The notes under the pieces: model-generated
What the model saw: only the letters and a program-made list of their open reading frames with translations
The model's database searches: none
Told to the model about the DNA's origin: nothing
Assembly (NCBI GenBank): GCA_016490735.1
Contig: JAEMWC010000662.1
Coordinates: 102,501 to 166,500 of the forward strand
Reading direction: 5' to 3'
Length of the DNA: 64,000 bases
Origin: Pachyseris speciosa
Taxonomy: Eukaryota; Cnidaria; Anthozoa; Scleractinia; Pachyseridae
Part shown: positions 22,090 through 32,028 of the stretch, in pieces
Numbering within the stretch: the first letter of the stretch is position 1
Layout of the letters: each line of letters starts with the position of its first letter
Made by a program: the position numbers and the translations under genes

Positions 22090-22982
22090 CTTGCGTTTTT
22101 TGACAAACATATTTTTCAACTCTTTAACCGCTATTCGAGGACTTCTTCTCCATGCTTTTCTACCAAGGTAAAAAGAAGCAGAGGTGTCATCTTTTGTTTT
22201 AGCTCAACAGCTAATCATCACAAAGCTTTCGCTTTCTCTTTTTACTTTGCGGTATGGAATTATCTGAAACATTTTCGGCAATTTCTGGGTAATTTGTACC
22301 CGGTACACTTTCACTGCGGTCATTTTCAATATTGATTCCAAAATGTGGACGCCTGAAAATTCCATTTGATAAAGCCATACTGAATATTTAACAGCCGCCA
22401 TTACACAATGCCTAGTTGGTACGCTCCGATGACTTCTGACGTCGTTCTCAATAGTTGCGGACGTCCAGGGAAACCGACTTCCGTTTTGAAGAGCACCTAA
22501 AAATAACTTAAGTGAAATTCACATATCCCGGCCAGCGCCCCTACTCTCCCTCTCTGTCCCTAATTTTCTCTTGGTCCCTAGTAACGTTTCGTACGAAATA
22601 TACCGCATATAAACGTATACACTCCCGTGAAATCCATAGTGACATTCGAAAATAACCATTTCACTTCATGGGACACGGAGTGGCTCAGTTATAATGTGGT
22701 GTACCCAGGACTTATCGGATCTGGGGTCCAAAACGATCGACATTGAAGAGACGTTTACTCAACAAATCGTGTATTGAAATGCTAATCGGGCTGATAGAAA
22801 TGGTAACTGATCCACAAAATACTGAACCAAATACTGAGTTATTTGAGTAAAAGTAATCGTTTTCGCTCTTGATATGTCAATAAGGGCTGCGAATTGGGGG
22901 AGGTGTTTGAATGAGATTGGCGTTTACTTGAGTGCATTTGATGTCTGTTACACACTTTCTGTTCTGTTTTGTACTTGCACAG

Positions 22983-23082
22983 GCTGTTCGTGTGACGCAG
23001 GTGGATCTATCAGCCAATCGTGTAACCCTATCACCGGAGCATGTACGTGTTTACGGGGTGTAGGTGGACCCCAGTGTGACAG
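22983..23082 (+). CDS. LAMA5-like: Laminin alpha exon E: LE module half before L4b
   Basis: The 100-bp exon follows a 15.6-kb intron filled with tRNA repeats and a Ty3/gypsy element. It starts after TTGCACAG and ends GACAG|GTGTGT in phase 2. It encodes CSCDAGGSISQSC...CTCLRGVGGPQCDR, the half LE module that normally leads directly into domain IV. Phases agree with exons D and F. Confidence 0.8.
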
Positions 23083-23723
23083 GTGTGTTTCAGACGTAAA
23101 CTAAGCTGACGACTTAGAGTAGAACATCTTCGGAGGTCGTAGGTTAACCTGGAAGAAATCTTGTAGCAATCAGCGCCAGCTCTTGGTTTTAAATATATCG
23201 CAGAGTGTATTGGATGATAATCTTCGGAAAGTCGTAGGTTAATCTTCGGGAATTATCAGGTAATCCACGGCAACCTTTGACTCCCGCCAGGTCTCATCTA
23301 TTAAAGTTATGTAGGTCTGTCACCCTTACAAGTCATTTTGTGGTAATATCAAGGCAGAAGTCTCACCATTTTGATCAGTCAGATTGTATAAAATTATATA
23401 TCCCTCAGTTTTCATTTCAGATCATTTTACATTGCAAAATTAAGTGCAATCAATCCACCTACTCTTGTTCCACAGTTGAGTCAGGATTGGAAGAACCGGG
23501 CTACAGACCCTCATCAAAACTTTGGGTCGTTTGTTACGGGAGCTAAACAAGGATTCGAGAGAGAATAATCTAATTGTTTTAGTATAAATATACTAGTCGT
23601 TTAACACTAAAGAAGTAAATTAATTAAATCCTCCTCGCAGACACTAGATACTTAACAGAACAAAACAAACATTAGATTTCGTTGGACTAAAATTTTTATA
23701 TCTGTCCCCGTTTTTCTCTGTAG

Positions 23724-23883
23724 GGTTTTATCAGACATCTTCTACTACCCCACACTTCACCAGTATAAAATAGAACTCGAGGACGGACGTACTGAAAATG
23801 ACAGACCAGCCTACTACAGGCACAGTGCCAGTGAGTTCCCAGGATTCTCATGGCTTGGATATGTAGTGTTTTCGCATTCTCAG
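23724..23883 (+). CDS. LAMA5-like: Laminin alpha exon F: start of L4b globule
   Basis: The acceptor is TTTTTCTCTGTAG and the donor CAG|GTAATT. The exon encodes an acidic strand (QYKIELEDG) followed by EFPGFSWLGYVVFS. The PGFSW-type segment is a hallmark of L4b units in alpha-3/5 laminins. Phase 2 at the start and phase 0 at the end match the neighbouring exons. Confidence 0.85.
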
Positions 23884-24206
23884 GTAATTGTGTGATAGTA
23901 GTAATATGGCTTTGGAATTAGCCTTTTATCTATAGAGACCATGCTGAATAGATATACTAAAACTAAATAAAATCGGCCATTTCACTGTAACCATTCACCC
24001 AATTTCATATTTACCGTTCAATTTTTGTTTTGGAACATCTTAAGCTGTCTATATTAATTCACACTCTGATAAGTCATGCTTTAGGATTAATGCATTCAAA
24101 ACATAAAATCGTCGATTTCCTTGAAGTTTAAGAGCTGGTTTTGTGGACCGGCGAAACTGTGAACTAGTCTGAAAGGGAAGCTAATCAGGGTGCATTTTTC
24201 CCACAG

Positions 24207-24330
24207 AATTCCATGTACATAATGATCGACGTTCCGCGCACAAGCAAATACCAGTTGATATTTCATTACATGCTGAGCCGGTATGCACCTGTCACGGCAT
24301 TGGTGAAATTTATCCCCACACTAGATTCTG
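24207..24330 (+). CDS. LAMA5-like: Laminin alpha exon G: L4b continuation
   Basis: The acceptor is TTTTTCCCACAG and the donor TCTG|GTAAGT (phase 1). It reads NSMYIMIDVPRTSKYQLIFH and continues with a pattern of alternating hydrophobic residues expected of beta strands in a laminin IV globule. It sits in order between exons F and H with matching phases. Confidence 0.8.
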
Positions 24331-24487
24331 GTAAGTGTCCGTCTGCTTATGTTGGTTGCCTTTTGTGTGAGTATGGTTTTATTACGAGCTGAAAACAAGC
24401 ACTCGAAATTAGCATAGCCTACAATGGCTGAATAGTCAGAAATATGTAATAAAAAGTAGGCAGAAATGGACCAAGCTACCCCCTTAA

Positions 24488-24893
24488 AGTGCACCTTACC
24501 CCAAAATATTTTTTTTCGCCTATATAAAATTCTTTTATCCTTTCCAGAAGCATGTGTCCTTTATTTCCAGTTTTGGAGTTTTTTATTGTCTTGAAAACGT
24601 ATGATATAATTTAGGGGCGTGGGTTTATTCCTGATTTGACGTTACAAACTGCTTTGTATGCATATTTACAAAGACTTACTGCGATGCAAATCAGTTTGTG
24701 ACGTCAAATCAGCCGAAATAGACCCATGCTCCTTCTGACTCGGTCGTGTGACAGTTGATGGCTAAGTTTCTTAACTTTTACAGCCTGTAAAATGTCAAGA
24801 TTTGGTTTATAATGGCGCTAAATGGCGCAATGCGTTTCAAACAGGTGCAATGATTTATTTTAGAGAAAAATATTTTGGGGTTATAGGTGCACT
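24488..24893. mobile_element. MITE with TTAA target site
   Basis: Inverted ends AGTGCACCTTACCCCAAAAT and ATTTTGGGGTTATAGGTGCA are flanked on both sides by TTAA (24484-24487, 24894-24897), as for piggyBac/Kolobok-type elements. The interior is noncoding, in a laminin intron. Confidence 0.75.
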
Positions 24894-25180
24894 TTAAGGT
24901 CTAAGCTAAACTTGGTAAGTTAGGATTATATGGGTTAACAGACGTCCTTATAGGCAAAGCGACCTCGTTATAAGGAAAGTGACTACCTTTTGGGCAAATT
25001 AAGCTGCCACAACCAGGGTAAAGAGACCTTGTACTAGTAATGATCCCCTTGTCAGTAAAGAGATCATTTTATGGACAAAGATATCAACGTATGCATACAT
25101 TTATGCCTTTGTGGACAAATCAACCTCCATCTGGCCTGGGATCATATGCACCAACTGATCGACCGCCATTTAGCAGTAAT

Positions 25181-25263
25181 AATTAATAATAATTTAGAAC
25201 TTATATAGCGCATTTTCCATGTGAATATGATCAAATGCGCTTTACAAGCAGATGAAATTGGAA
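25181..25263 (-). mobile_element. SINE 3' fragment
   Basis: Reverse complement of the 3' end of the SINE at 25908-26168: AATAATAATTTAGAACTTAT, then GCGCATTTTCCATGTG and AAATGCGCTTTACAAGC. The rest of 24.94-25.53 kb is a degenerate array of short units containing CCATnTGGGCAAATC, with no gene. Confidence 0.75.
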
Positions 25264-25614
25264 TTTGGAAAAATAAACCCTCATAGACCATATGGGAAAA
25301 TCGACAACATTATGAGCAAATCAGCCGCCATGTGGGCTACTCGATCACCATGCGGGGCGCCCTCGGGTAATTTCAGGGAAAACTGCTTTGCCCGCCTTTG
25401 CTAGCTTGCTTACATTTCACTCGTTACTCCTTGACCATTATATGGGAAATCAACTACCTTTTGGACAAATCAGAACCATCATATGGGCAAATCCACCGTC
25501 ATTTGGGCCAAGCCATCACCAATAAGGGAAGCATTAGTTTAAGGTCGAAGTAACTAAACAAAATTTTCATGAGTCACTAGGCCTCTACTAAGATTCGACT
25601 TCTTACTTTTGCAG

Positions 25615-25802
25615 CTCCATTCCCTTCTGGCCCAGCAAGAGAACAAATCCTGGATGTTCGGTTTCGATCAACAGCCTCGTGGATCTTCGCTAGCTCTGAG
25701 TTTCTAGTGGTTATGGATAACTGGGGAGATACCCAGCAAATTATGCTGAGTCGGGGAAAGTGGAAGCTGACAGTTGCGGTACCTGCGTCTGACCTCTTTG
25801 TG
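25615..25802 (+). CDS. LAMA5-like: Laminin alpha exon H: L4b continuation
   Basis: The acceptor is CTTACTTTTGCAG and the donor GTG|GTATGT (phase 0). The peptide runs APFPSGPAREQILDVRFRST and ends GKWKLTVAVPASDLFV, just before the DYLVLLP strand of the next exon. This matches the laminin L4b order in which a basic strand precedes the DYxxLLP strand. Confidence 0.8.
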
Positions 25803-25907
25803 GTATGTGTCTTGTTTGTTTGTTTGTTGATCCAAGTCGAAGATGTTCTCTTCAATTGATTTCATTTCGGCCGCCCATTTTCAATTCATTGTGTGCCTGC
25901 GGGGAGC

Positions 25908-26168
25908 AGGGATGGCACAGTGGTGAGAACACTCGCCTTCCACCAATGTGGCCCGGGTTCGATTCCCGGACTCGGCGTCATAAGTGGGTTGAGTTTGTTG
26001 CTGGTTCTCTTCTCTGCTCCGAGAGGTTATTCACCGGGTTCTCCGGTTTTCCCCTCTCCACAAAAACCAACATTTCCAATTTCATCTGCTTGTAAAGCGC
26101 ATTTGATCATATACACATGGAAAATGCGCTATATAAGTTCTAAATTACTATTATTATTATTATTATTG
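25908..26168 (+). mobile_element. tRNA-derived SINE with ATT tail
   Basis: A box GGCACAGTGGTGAGAACAC, B box GGGTTCGATTCCC, a body with CTCCGGTTTTCCCCTC, then GAAAATGCGCTATATAAG and an ATT microsatellite tail. A 3'-end fragment of the same family lies inverted at 25181-25263. It is in a laminin intron, about 100 bp after exon H. Confidence 0.8.
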
Positions 26169-26910
26169 AAATTCAAGGTTTTAGAAACAACAAACAGACA
26201 AACAAAAGAATGACAGGAGTTTGATAAATGTACTGCAACTGGATCCGAAAACCTCGTGAAAGGATTGAAAATATTTCAGAATGAAAAACGATCGGAAATC
26301 CGGAGGTTATCTTGTCTCACAAAATGTTTGGGGAAGGGGTGGGAGCGTCGGGTATATTGCTTCTCCTCTTTTTCTCGTTGCCCTTGATAACACAACGTCT
26401 TCATACAGGAAATAGCCAGCAAGATTATTTTTCGGTAACCTTTCTTTATGACATGGGTGTTATATCTGTGAATGCAATAAGGGACACCCAGGTCCTACCG
26501 AAAAAAGCGGGAGCTGTTGAAGAGCCTTTCTTAATAGTCGGGAGTAAGACGAAGGGAACTTGGGTAAGCTGAATTGCAGATAACGTTCAGGTCCGACAAG
26601 TAGGTTCCTGAATTAGTTTATTATTTATTGGAGGTTTATTTTTTCTTAGAAAACGGCTTGACCAGCGTGTTACAAAAAACATATAGGGCTTTAGAAATCA
26701 CCTTTGAAATCCATATAACTTGCGATTCTGGTGGGAAATAGTTTCTGGGGTTGGTAAGCTATGGCAATCTTGGCCAATAAATTGAACGAATTCTCCCTTC
26801 GACTGCACGAGAGTTTTGTCCGTAATGTGAACGTATAATTTACAGAAATAGCTATAGACAAATAATGTAAAAACTAAACTATTTTTGTTTCTTTCTACTG
26901 TGCATTTTAG

Positions 26911-27150
26911 GACTACCTTGTGCTTCTACCGCAAGAGTATTACAGACCTCGAAATCTGGCAATGCAAGTTTCCAAACCCTGTACGCTGAGCAGAGATGAT
27001 AAATACTGTGTTTACTTCACCTACCCTACCCTGAAGCACCCTGGGTTTGTCACCATCCAGGCAGAAGATAACTCGGTCTTTGGTGGAATACGACGAAACC
27101 AGCGAGCAGGGGATATTCCCTTTCGAGGCCTCTTATTGAGTGGCTCACGG
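26911..27150 (+). CDS. LAMA5-like: Laminin alpha exon I: L4b core
   Basis: This 240-bp phase 0-0 exon has acceptor GTGCATTTTAG and donor CGG|GTAAGT. It begins DYLVLLPQEYYRPRNLAMQV followed by SKPC, the conserved strand and first cysteine of the inner L4b repeat. It ends GLLLSGSR. The next intron (6.9 kb) contains the foldback element and an antisense GPCR gene. Confidence 0.85.
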
Positions 27151-28043
27151 GTAAGTGGCTTTAGTTAGTTTGTTAAATCACTGAAAACGTGTTTTAAAAT
27201 TAAAGGAAGGTACATAACGTGAGCGCCGGGCAAAGGCCCTGCTGAAAGTAAGGCCCACCATCGAATAAAAGAAATTCAACATCACCATCGTCATCGTCAT
27301 CAACATCATCATTACCGCCATCATCATCGTTATCATTGTCATCAAAATCCTTGTTATATGCATAAGCATAAATATTAGCAAAGACGTATGCGAAATGGTA
27401 ATAGCCGATCATTGCTCATAACTCAAACATGTTGAAACAAGACGTATCTTGCAGGGGGTGACACTTACCAGTAGTTCAACTGACAAACCTGTGGCCCTCG
27501 AAATTCCGTATCGAATATTCAACGCCGGAATAGGAATTTGCCGGAAATTGTTGGTATTTGAGGAAAGGGGAAAACCGGAGTACCCGAAGAAAAAACGGGT
27601 TTTTTTTCTAAAATTTTACAACAGAAACTAGAATTGGAAACACACGAATACCTAAATTAATTGAAACGAAACGATAAATAATATTCAGGAATATTTTATT
27701 AATATTGATGGCGGCGATTTTAATTTTAATTTAGGCACGTTTTCTTTCGCACTCGTATATTACTCTTTGCTATTAACTAATCATGCACCTGCTCCGAATT
27801 TTGGCTCGAATTTTGGTAATGCGTTTTGGAAAATTCGTCTAGAATTAGGAATGAACTTAATTTTTAATATTGGAGACGCTATACAGCACTATGGCAAGCC
27901 GTTGCTGCCAAAAGCCTATCGAGTTGTAAATCCTGGTCCAAATGTCTTTCAATATCATCGAGTTAGAAAAGTTACATGGTCAGTTTTTGAATTGCATGGT
28001 CGAGTTCTGGAGAACCATGGTTGAGTTGCATTTTGAAAGTTTG

Positions 28044-28390
28044 AGTTCTCGCTAGCGAGTTTTTATATTCTCGCTAGCGAGTTTTCAATTTCTCGCTAGC
28101 GAGTTTTTAAATTCTCGCTAGCGAGTTTTCAATTTCTCGCTAGCGAGTTTTTAAATTCTCGCTAGCGAGTTTTCAATTTCTCGCTAGCGAGTTTTGAATT
28201 TCTCGCTAGCGAGTTTTCAATTTCTCGCTAGCGAGTTTTCAATTTCTCGCTAGCGAGTTTTTAAATTCTCGCTAGCGAGTTTTCAATTTCTCGCTGGCGA
28301 GTTGTCAATTTCTCGCTAGCGAGATTTCAAATTCTCGCTAGCGAGTTTTCAATTTCTCGCTAGCGAGTTTTTCAATTTCTCCCTAGCGAC
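28044..28390 (+). repeat. Palindromic minisatellite, left arm
   Basis: About 15 units of 22-23 bp with core CTCGCTAGCGAG separated by alternating TTTTTAAATT and TTTTCAATTT spacers. One unit has a G variant (CTCGCTGGCGAG) whose complement appears in the right array. Confidence 0.95.
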
Positions 28391-29504
28391 CGACTATTGG
28401 TTCGAAAATTGATCAAAGGGCCCTTGAAGCCAGCTCATTCACGTAGTGGCTAAGTGCATGCATTCGGGTATTCATTGCTGCTGTAGTCTGATGCGATTTC
28501 AATACAGGTTTGCAACATGAGGTGAAATAGTAAGGCAGAGCAGCTTGTCGATTTCTTTCGACAAAGTGACACAAATATTCTTTGTCGGCTGGAATTTAGT
28601 TGTGATTCAGTAATTTTGCATATCTTGCACTGTAAAAAACAATGAAAGTCTTCAGGATCTAGACGTGTTTAGCATCGCATGTCACGAAAGGACATTTAAT
28701 GCACCTTCTTTTTTTCCTTCAAAACCTAGGAAAAATTATGTTAAGCCACTGTAAATTTATAATAGTCATAATAGTTGAACGATGCCAACACTGATGAACT
28801 TTGTTGTGCTTCCTGCATCACAAATAATGCTTGACTTAATGGCAAATTTTGATAATGATCTTTTTCTTGTCACGTACTGGCGCCACGGAGTCTGGCTTGT
28901 ACAGTAGTTCATTTCACAAGTAAATCAGTTTAAAATTACTTTCGATCCGTATTAAAGCGCGGGTCAGAAACTGTACTTCTCCTGAGCCGAGCTTAATTAC
29001 AGTTTAGGTCGACCCAAATTAGTTACAGTCATGAAACGATACCACGATTTCAAATAACTACAGCGAGGCTGAATTATAAAAGTAATTCAAGTGGGAGCCA
29101 GTGACATTATTTTCGCATAGCCAACTCCGAAAACAGTTTTACGTGATTCCCTCGTACAAAAACAAAGATGCATTGAGCGAACCCAAAAGCAAACCATTTT
29201 CATTTTTCATACGGATTGTTTCCGAGAATCAGAAAGCGTGCGTTCGACTTCTGCACTTCACAAGGTGTCCAAAGTGTACCGAGTTAACGCTCACAGAGCG
29301 TCTTGTTTGCATCATGTTCTTTGCGTCAATGAAATATCGGTACACTTGAACCCCGCCAGTTCGAGCCCTCAAAGAAAACAACAGTTCAAAATTGCAAAAT
29401 TTACGGCTTCCATTCGCGGCCTTCAACTTCCATCTATGTATGGTCTAAAGCTTCCGCCACCGTCTACAACATCCGTCCGCATATTGCGCTTGCGCACGAT
29501 TGTG

Positions 29505-29745
29505 AAAAACTCGCTAGCGAGAAATTGAAAAACTCGCTAGCGAGAAATTGAAAACTCGCTAGCGAGAATTTGAAATCCTCGCTAGCGAGAAATTGACAAC
29601 TCGCCAGCGAGAAATTGAAAACTCGCTAGCGAGAATTTAAAAACTCGCTAGCGAGAAATTGAAAACTCGCTAGCGAGAATTTAAAATCTCGCTAGCGAGA
29701 AATTGAAAACTCGCTAGCGAGAATATAAAAACTCGCTAGCGAGAA
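29505..29745 (-). repeat. Palindromic minisatellite, right arm
   Basis: Eleven units inverted relative to the left arm. The fifth (CTCGCCAGCGAG) is the mirror of the left variant unit, which allows unit-by-unit alignment: four units lie on one side in both arms, but 11 versus 6 on the other. Confidence 0.95.
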
Positions 29746-29987
29746 CTCAAACTTTCAAAATGCAACTCAACCATGGTTCTCCAGAACTCGACCATGCAAT
29801 TTCAAAACTGACCATGTAACTTTTCTAACTCGATGATATTGAAAGACATTTGGACCAGGATTTACAACTCGATAGGCTTTTGGCAGCAACGGCTTGCCAT
29901 ACAGCACGTAATGCGATATCTTGGTCAGTAACCAGTACATTTATTCGTCATGAAATGCCGCCTGCAAGATAATCTATTAAGGTAAAT

Positions 29988-30239
29988 ACCCGCTCCAAAA
30001 ACGACGAGGAGACTGGTACTAGTGAAGGATTGTGGAATCGTTTCGGTAGACGGAAGATGGCAAACACGTCATTTTTCGGCGTTTTCAAAGCAAGTAGCGT
30101 TGCTTTGTGAAGCAGAATTAACAAGAGCAAAGCCGCGGGCCTTGAAAACACCGAAAAATGAAATGTTTGCCATTTCCGTCTCCCAAAACGATCCCACAAT
30201 CCTTCACTAGTACCAGTCTCGTCATCGTGTTTGGAGTGG
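29988..30239. mobile_element. Foldback MITE at duplication edge
   Basis: The left arm CCGCTCCAAAAACGACGAGG...GACTGGTACTAGTGAAGG is inverted at 30185-30239, with TTTGCCATTTCCGTC inside. The copy at 53732-53911 lacks the outer left arm, so the segmental duplication begins inside this element. Confidence 0.7.
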
Positions 30240-30433
30240 GCAATAAGATGCTCATTAACATATAAAATCGATGAAATGGATATGGTTTACCATCACCACA
30301 ACTTGTAGACAGTACTTTTCTACATTTGATCCAGCACTGTTGTCAGACTGGTCCAGACTGTTTTACACAACGTTATCCTGGCAAAACACTTTCTGCCACA
30401 GCCGGAGACTTTAATATGGTAAAGAGCAACATG

Positions 30434-30594
30434 ACGTATATGTTGTGGTTCAATTTTATCTTTTGTTTAATTTTTTTCTCCCTTTGTTTGAAACTAATTA
30501 TCATACAGCATCATACATTACCATATTCAAGAACAAAGAGAGAAAAACTTAAACCAAGGATAAAATTGAACCACAACATATACGTTACATTTAT
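30434..30594. mobile_element. Inverted-repeat MITE (duplicated at 54100-54250)
   Basis: Arms of about 37 bp (core TATGTTGTGGTTCAATTTTA) are inverted around AT-rich sequence. It lies about 290 bp beyond the GPCR stop codon in both copies and may contribute to the transcript end. Confidence 0.7.
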
Positions 30595-30882
30595 GAGCCA
30601 CATTTGGTGAGATACATAAACACTAGTGATCAGTTAAAATTAGACAACTGTTTGCAGAAGAAGGTTGTTGTTTAGCAATCTTAACCCAGAAAAACAGGCT
30701 AAAAACGCAGTGAATCACCCTTGGAAACTTTTAAACAGCAGCTAATGTTCTTTACTTTGAGAGATAGATATATTACAAATATATATTAGGCTTAAAAATG
30801 GGCATTTCCCAGAAGGGACGAAATGGTAGGTGAAGGAACATCTTTGCAAGTTAGATGTTCAGGTACAAATTTGTTGTTTAAC

Positions 30883-32028
30883 CTAACAAGGCGTCAATTC
30901 TTCACCAGTGTTCCGAGGACGTGATTGAGAGCGTATCATAAACACTTTAAAATTAAGGTAATTAGCCGGTTGGCAGAGCGAAAGGAATAAATTATTTATC
31001 GCTTTACGGAACTCCTTGCTAACTACGGAATAGATCACAGGATTCGCTGAGGAGTTCAGTATTACAAAAAGCGATATTGTGTAGAGCAGTTTTCCGTAAT
31101 ATTCTCGTTGCACGATTGCCGGCCAAAGCACAATGATCAGGCGAAGAACGTTTAAAGGGAGCATTGTAACCGCAAACACGATAACGAGCGGGGTTAGAAT
31201 TTTCTTGACTCTCTTGTTGTGACTGAGGCGAACACTTTTTACGTTGGCCAGAGAAGTGCATTCTCCCTCATGGCCTCTTTCCAGTTCTTCTTGTTTCATA
31301 GCTTTGATGAATCCATCGGTCTCGTTGATTTTGCGAGTTATGAATAAACAGGTGACAGAAATGATAGTGAGAGGCAAGATATAGGAGAACAAAGTCAGCG
31401 ATCCTATATAAATTCCGCTCAATACTGAGTTACGATCCCACTCCGGCCAAACGGGGCCGCACCAGCCTGGGGGCTCACGATATTCGACAACGAAAAACAG
31501 TGGAAAGCAGAAGACGACGAACGATATCGCCCAAACGCATGCTGCAACGGCCTTCGCTCTTTGAAGCAAAGTCTTGTTCTTGCGTTTTATCATTGGCTTC
31601 ACAGTCACCACTTTGCGGTATCTCTCTATAGCGATGACCGCAATGAACCACACTGACCCGCCGTAGAATATCTCAGGGATTGGATACAGGTAGCGGCACG
31701 TAAACTCACCAAAAGGCCAGTCAAACCAGGTCTTGATAGTGAAGCGTGGAAATGTTAATAGCAATGTGCCGAGGTCGCCGATGGCTAAATTTTGTAAATA
31801 GAAGTCTCCCGGTTGTTTCTTCTTGCCCATCCTGCCGATAACGATGACCACCAGTAGGTTGCCAGCTACTCCAAACAAAGCGATTAGAACTTGAAGAGAT
31901 AGTTTGAAGACAATAAGCTCGAGAGACGCGTCCGCTCTGGGAGCGATGGCAAGAGAATCGTTTCCTAGAGAGGCGTTCGTAGTTGGACAATGCGCCGTCG
32001 AGTAGTCGTCGTTAAATTCACCTGGCAT
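30883..32028 (-). CDS. Intronless class A GPCR, copy 1
   Basis: A 381-residue seven-transmembrane receptor of the rhodopsin class, nested antisense in a laminin intron. TM1 carries GN (56-57), TM2 LAIGD (Asp85), and TM3 begins near Cys111 and ends ERY (135-137), the usual E/DRY G-protein switch. TM6 has TMLPLN in place of CWxP, and TM7 has NPVIY. A second extracellular cysteine (GWCGPVW) can pair with Cys111. The short N-terminus has NAS and NDS glycosylation-type sites and no clear signal peptide. It resembles the large cnidarian set of peptide-receptor-like GPCRs; the ligand cannot be told from sequence. It is single-exon, as is common for these. A second intact copy lies 23.7 kb downstream. 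Confidence 0.9.
   Translation of the reverse strand: MPGEFNDDYSTAHCPTTNASLGNDSLAIAPRADASLELIVFKLSLQVLIALFGVAGNLLVVIVIGRMGKKKQPGDFYLQNLAIGDLGTLLLTFPRFTIKTWFDWPFGEFTCRYLYPIPEIFYGGSVWFIAVIAIERYRKVVTVKPMIKRKNKTLLQRAKAVAACVWAISFVVFCFPLFFVVEYREPPGWCGPVWPEWDRNSVLSGIYIGSLTLFSYILPLTIISVTCLFITRKINETDGFIKAMKQEELERGHEGECTSLANVKSVRLSHNKRVKKILTPLVIVFAVTMLPLNVLRLIIVLWPAIVQREYYGKLLYTISLFVILNSSANPVIYSVVSKEFRKAINNLFLSLCQPANYLNFKVFMIRSQSRPRNTGEELTPC

Larger units (their letters stand above)
16856..22581. mobile_element. Inverted-repeat DNA element hosting the Ty3 insertion
   Basis: The left end (16856-16995) and right end (about 22440-22581) are inverted copies: CTAGGTCCC...GAGGGACAGAGAGGGAG, GGGATATGTGAATTTCA, GTTATTTTTAG and GGGACGTCCGCAA all recur. 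Without the Ty3 element it would be about 1.3 kb. Short plus-strand frames at 17131-17662 have basic, Lys-rich sequence but match no family known to me. No transposase motif was seen. Confidence 0.6.
27890..29901. mobile_element. Foldback element with arrays of a 12-bp palindrome
   Basis: The inverted ends of about 500 and 400 bp start TATGGCAAGCCGTTGCTGCC and contain a unique part of about 150 bp plus an array of units of about 22 bp, each with the palindrome CTCGCTAGCGAG. The left array (28044-28390) has about 15 units plus one degenerate unit; the right array (29505-29745) has 11. CAGCAC flanks both ends (27884-27889 and 29902-29907), a likely target duplication. The interior (28.4-29.5 kb) has no convincing gene. 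Confidence 0.85.

Noticed and set aside
28044..28390. CRISPR-like repeat-spacer array
   Set aside because: Spacers are uniform AT-rich sequence, the context is eukaryotic and the array is mirrored in a foldback element.
29948..30210. Overlapping frames at the foldback MITE near 30 kb
   Set aside because: They are antisense readings of the two arms of an inverted repeat.
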